Of a stretch of 64,000 nucleotides of DNA, positions 63,703-64,000 are shown in pieces. The translations under genes and the position numbers were made by a program. Source of the DNA: Tenacibaculum haliotis (GTDB taxonomy: Bacteria; Bacteroidota; Bacteroidia; Flavobacteriales; Flavobacteriaceae); the NCBI RefSeq assembly GCF_025215075.1, contig NZ_JAOBTH010000029.1:124001-188000 (forward strand), in the 5' to 3' direction. The stretch's first letter is position 1. Every line of letters begins with the position of its first letter. The notes below the pieces were generated by a model, which was not told the DNA's origin, ran no database searches, and saw only the letters and a program-made list of their open reading frames with translations.

Positions 63703-64000
63703 TATTCTATAATTTTTTTAGTGTTATCAGCTAATTTTTCAGCTTTCTCTTTTACCTCTTCTTTTTGCTCAGCTTTCTTCTCAATAGTACTTGGAGTAAC
63801 TACAGATGTTTTTGGTGCCTCTTCAGTTTTTACTTCTTCGTCACCACCTGTTAACATACCTCCAAAGCTCATAAATCCGATTGCCATTAAACCTGTAATG
63901 ATAAAAGTGATTCCTAATCCTCTTAAAGCTGGTGGTACAGATGAGTATCTAATTTTTTCACGAATTGCTGCAATAGCAACAATTGCCAAAAACCATCCGA
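63702..64000 (-). CDS. nqrE: Na+-translocating NADH:quinone reductase subunit E, C-terminal part
   Basis: The frame runs past the window edge, so only the last 98 residues are seen. [20 protein letters not shown] and [20 protein letters not shown] are the last cytoplasmic loop and final helix of NqrE. After the helix comes a tail of about 50 residues rich in Lys and Glu ([20 protein letters not shown]) that ordinary NqrE lacks. It is a membrane subunit that carries Na+ with NqrD. The first ATG-like start inside the window is a TTG and not the real one. Confidence 0.9.
   Translation of the reverse strand, partial: GWFLAIVAIAAIREKIRYSSVPPALRGLGITFIITGLMAIGFMSFGGMLTGGDEEVKTEEAPKTSVVTPSTIEKKAEQKEEVKEKAEKLADNTKKIIE

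Noticed and set aside
1..64000. tRNA, rRNA, CRISPR arrays, insertion sequences
   Set aside because: I scanned the intergenic gaps and saw no cloverleaf, no regularly spaced repeat array and no transposase frame; a tool-based scan (tRNAscan, CRISPR finder) could still find something short.

Overview
The window is one stretch of a low-GC bacterial chromosome that reads as a marine member of the Flavobacteriaceae (Bacteroidota). Support comes from recurrent TAnnTTTG -7 promoter boxes, an alternative complex III (act) operon feeding a cytochrome c oxidase, Na+-translocating NADH dehydrogenase (nqr) genes, two TonB-dependent receptors, Bacteroidota-type DUF families (DUF2480, DUF3078, DUF4136, DUF4197, DUF5522, DUF6175) and two families of short dispersed repeats typical of this group. 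I recognise no rRNA, tRNA, CRISPR array or transposase. The genus (for example Tenacibaculum or Polaribacter) cannot be fixed from the sequence alone.

Layout. 1-2121: 3' part of a FecA-like TonB-dependent receptor. 2373-6291: nitric-oxide stress operon (Rrf2/NsrR-like Fe-S regulator, unknown four-helix membrane protein, Ric/YtfE di-iron repair protein, quinol-dependent NO reductase). 6660-11558 (minus): ruvB, SulP permease, persulfide dioxygenase-rhodanese fusion, rhodanese lipoprotein and HMA metal-binding protein, a sulfur/metal group. 11724-13259: small conserved lipoproteins and a Cys-rich DUF5522 protein. 13271-17886: histidine degradation (hutU, hutH) with a divergent LysR regulator. 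18028-21687: four exported proteins of unknown function in one operon, including a DUF6175 protein. 22314-25745: fused isobutyryl-CoA mutase icmF, which carries an in-frame copy of a dispersed repeat.

25842-27476: GbsR/MarR-type regulator with three small membrane proteins and a repeated candidate operator. 27784-30306: three exported proteins ending in a WHH-type HNH nuclease toxin domain. 30374-31885: lipoprotein remnant, TM2-domain protein and divergent WYL regulator around a doubled dyad. 32062-34176: recQ. 34410-45806: eight-gene respiratory operon actA-B-C-D-E-F-coxB-coxA that moves electrons from quinol to O2. 46022-53639: SPOR-domain protein, purF, PfkB kinase, sufE, DUF59, DUF2480, two DUF3078 paralogues and a CNNM/CBS protein. 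53711-57958: TonB-dependent receptor followed on the map by two TonB_C-domain paralogues. 58249-64000: hflX, a Cys-rich uracil-DNA glycosylase family protein, a 33-residue peptide gene, a conserved 120-residue protein, a DEAD-box helicase, nqrF and the end of nqrE.

Most of the window is ordinary core metabolism. The best candidates for undescribed biology are the 33-residue peptide gene at 60132-60233, which has its own promoter, terminator and an upstream 12-bp direct repeat with 21-bp period (LytTR-like geometry); the four-gene exported operon at 18028-21687; the WHH-toxin cluster at 27784-30306; and the unknown membrane protein inside the NO operon. Several new-looking operator candidates (16943-16970, 26934-27522, 30886-30936, 11602-11617, 8774-8793) are perfect or near-perfect dyads beside promoters.
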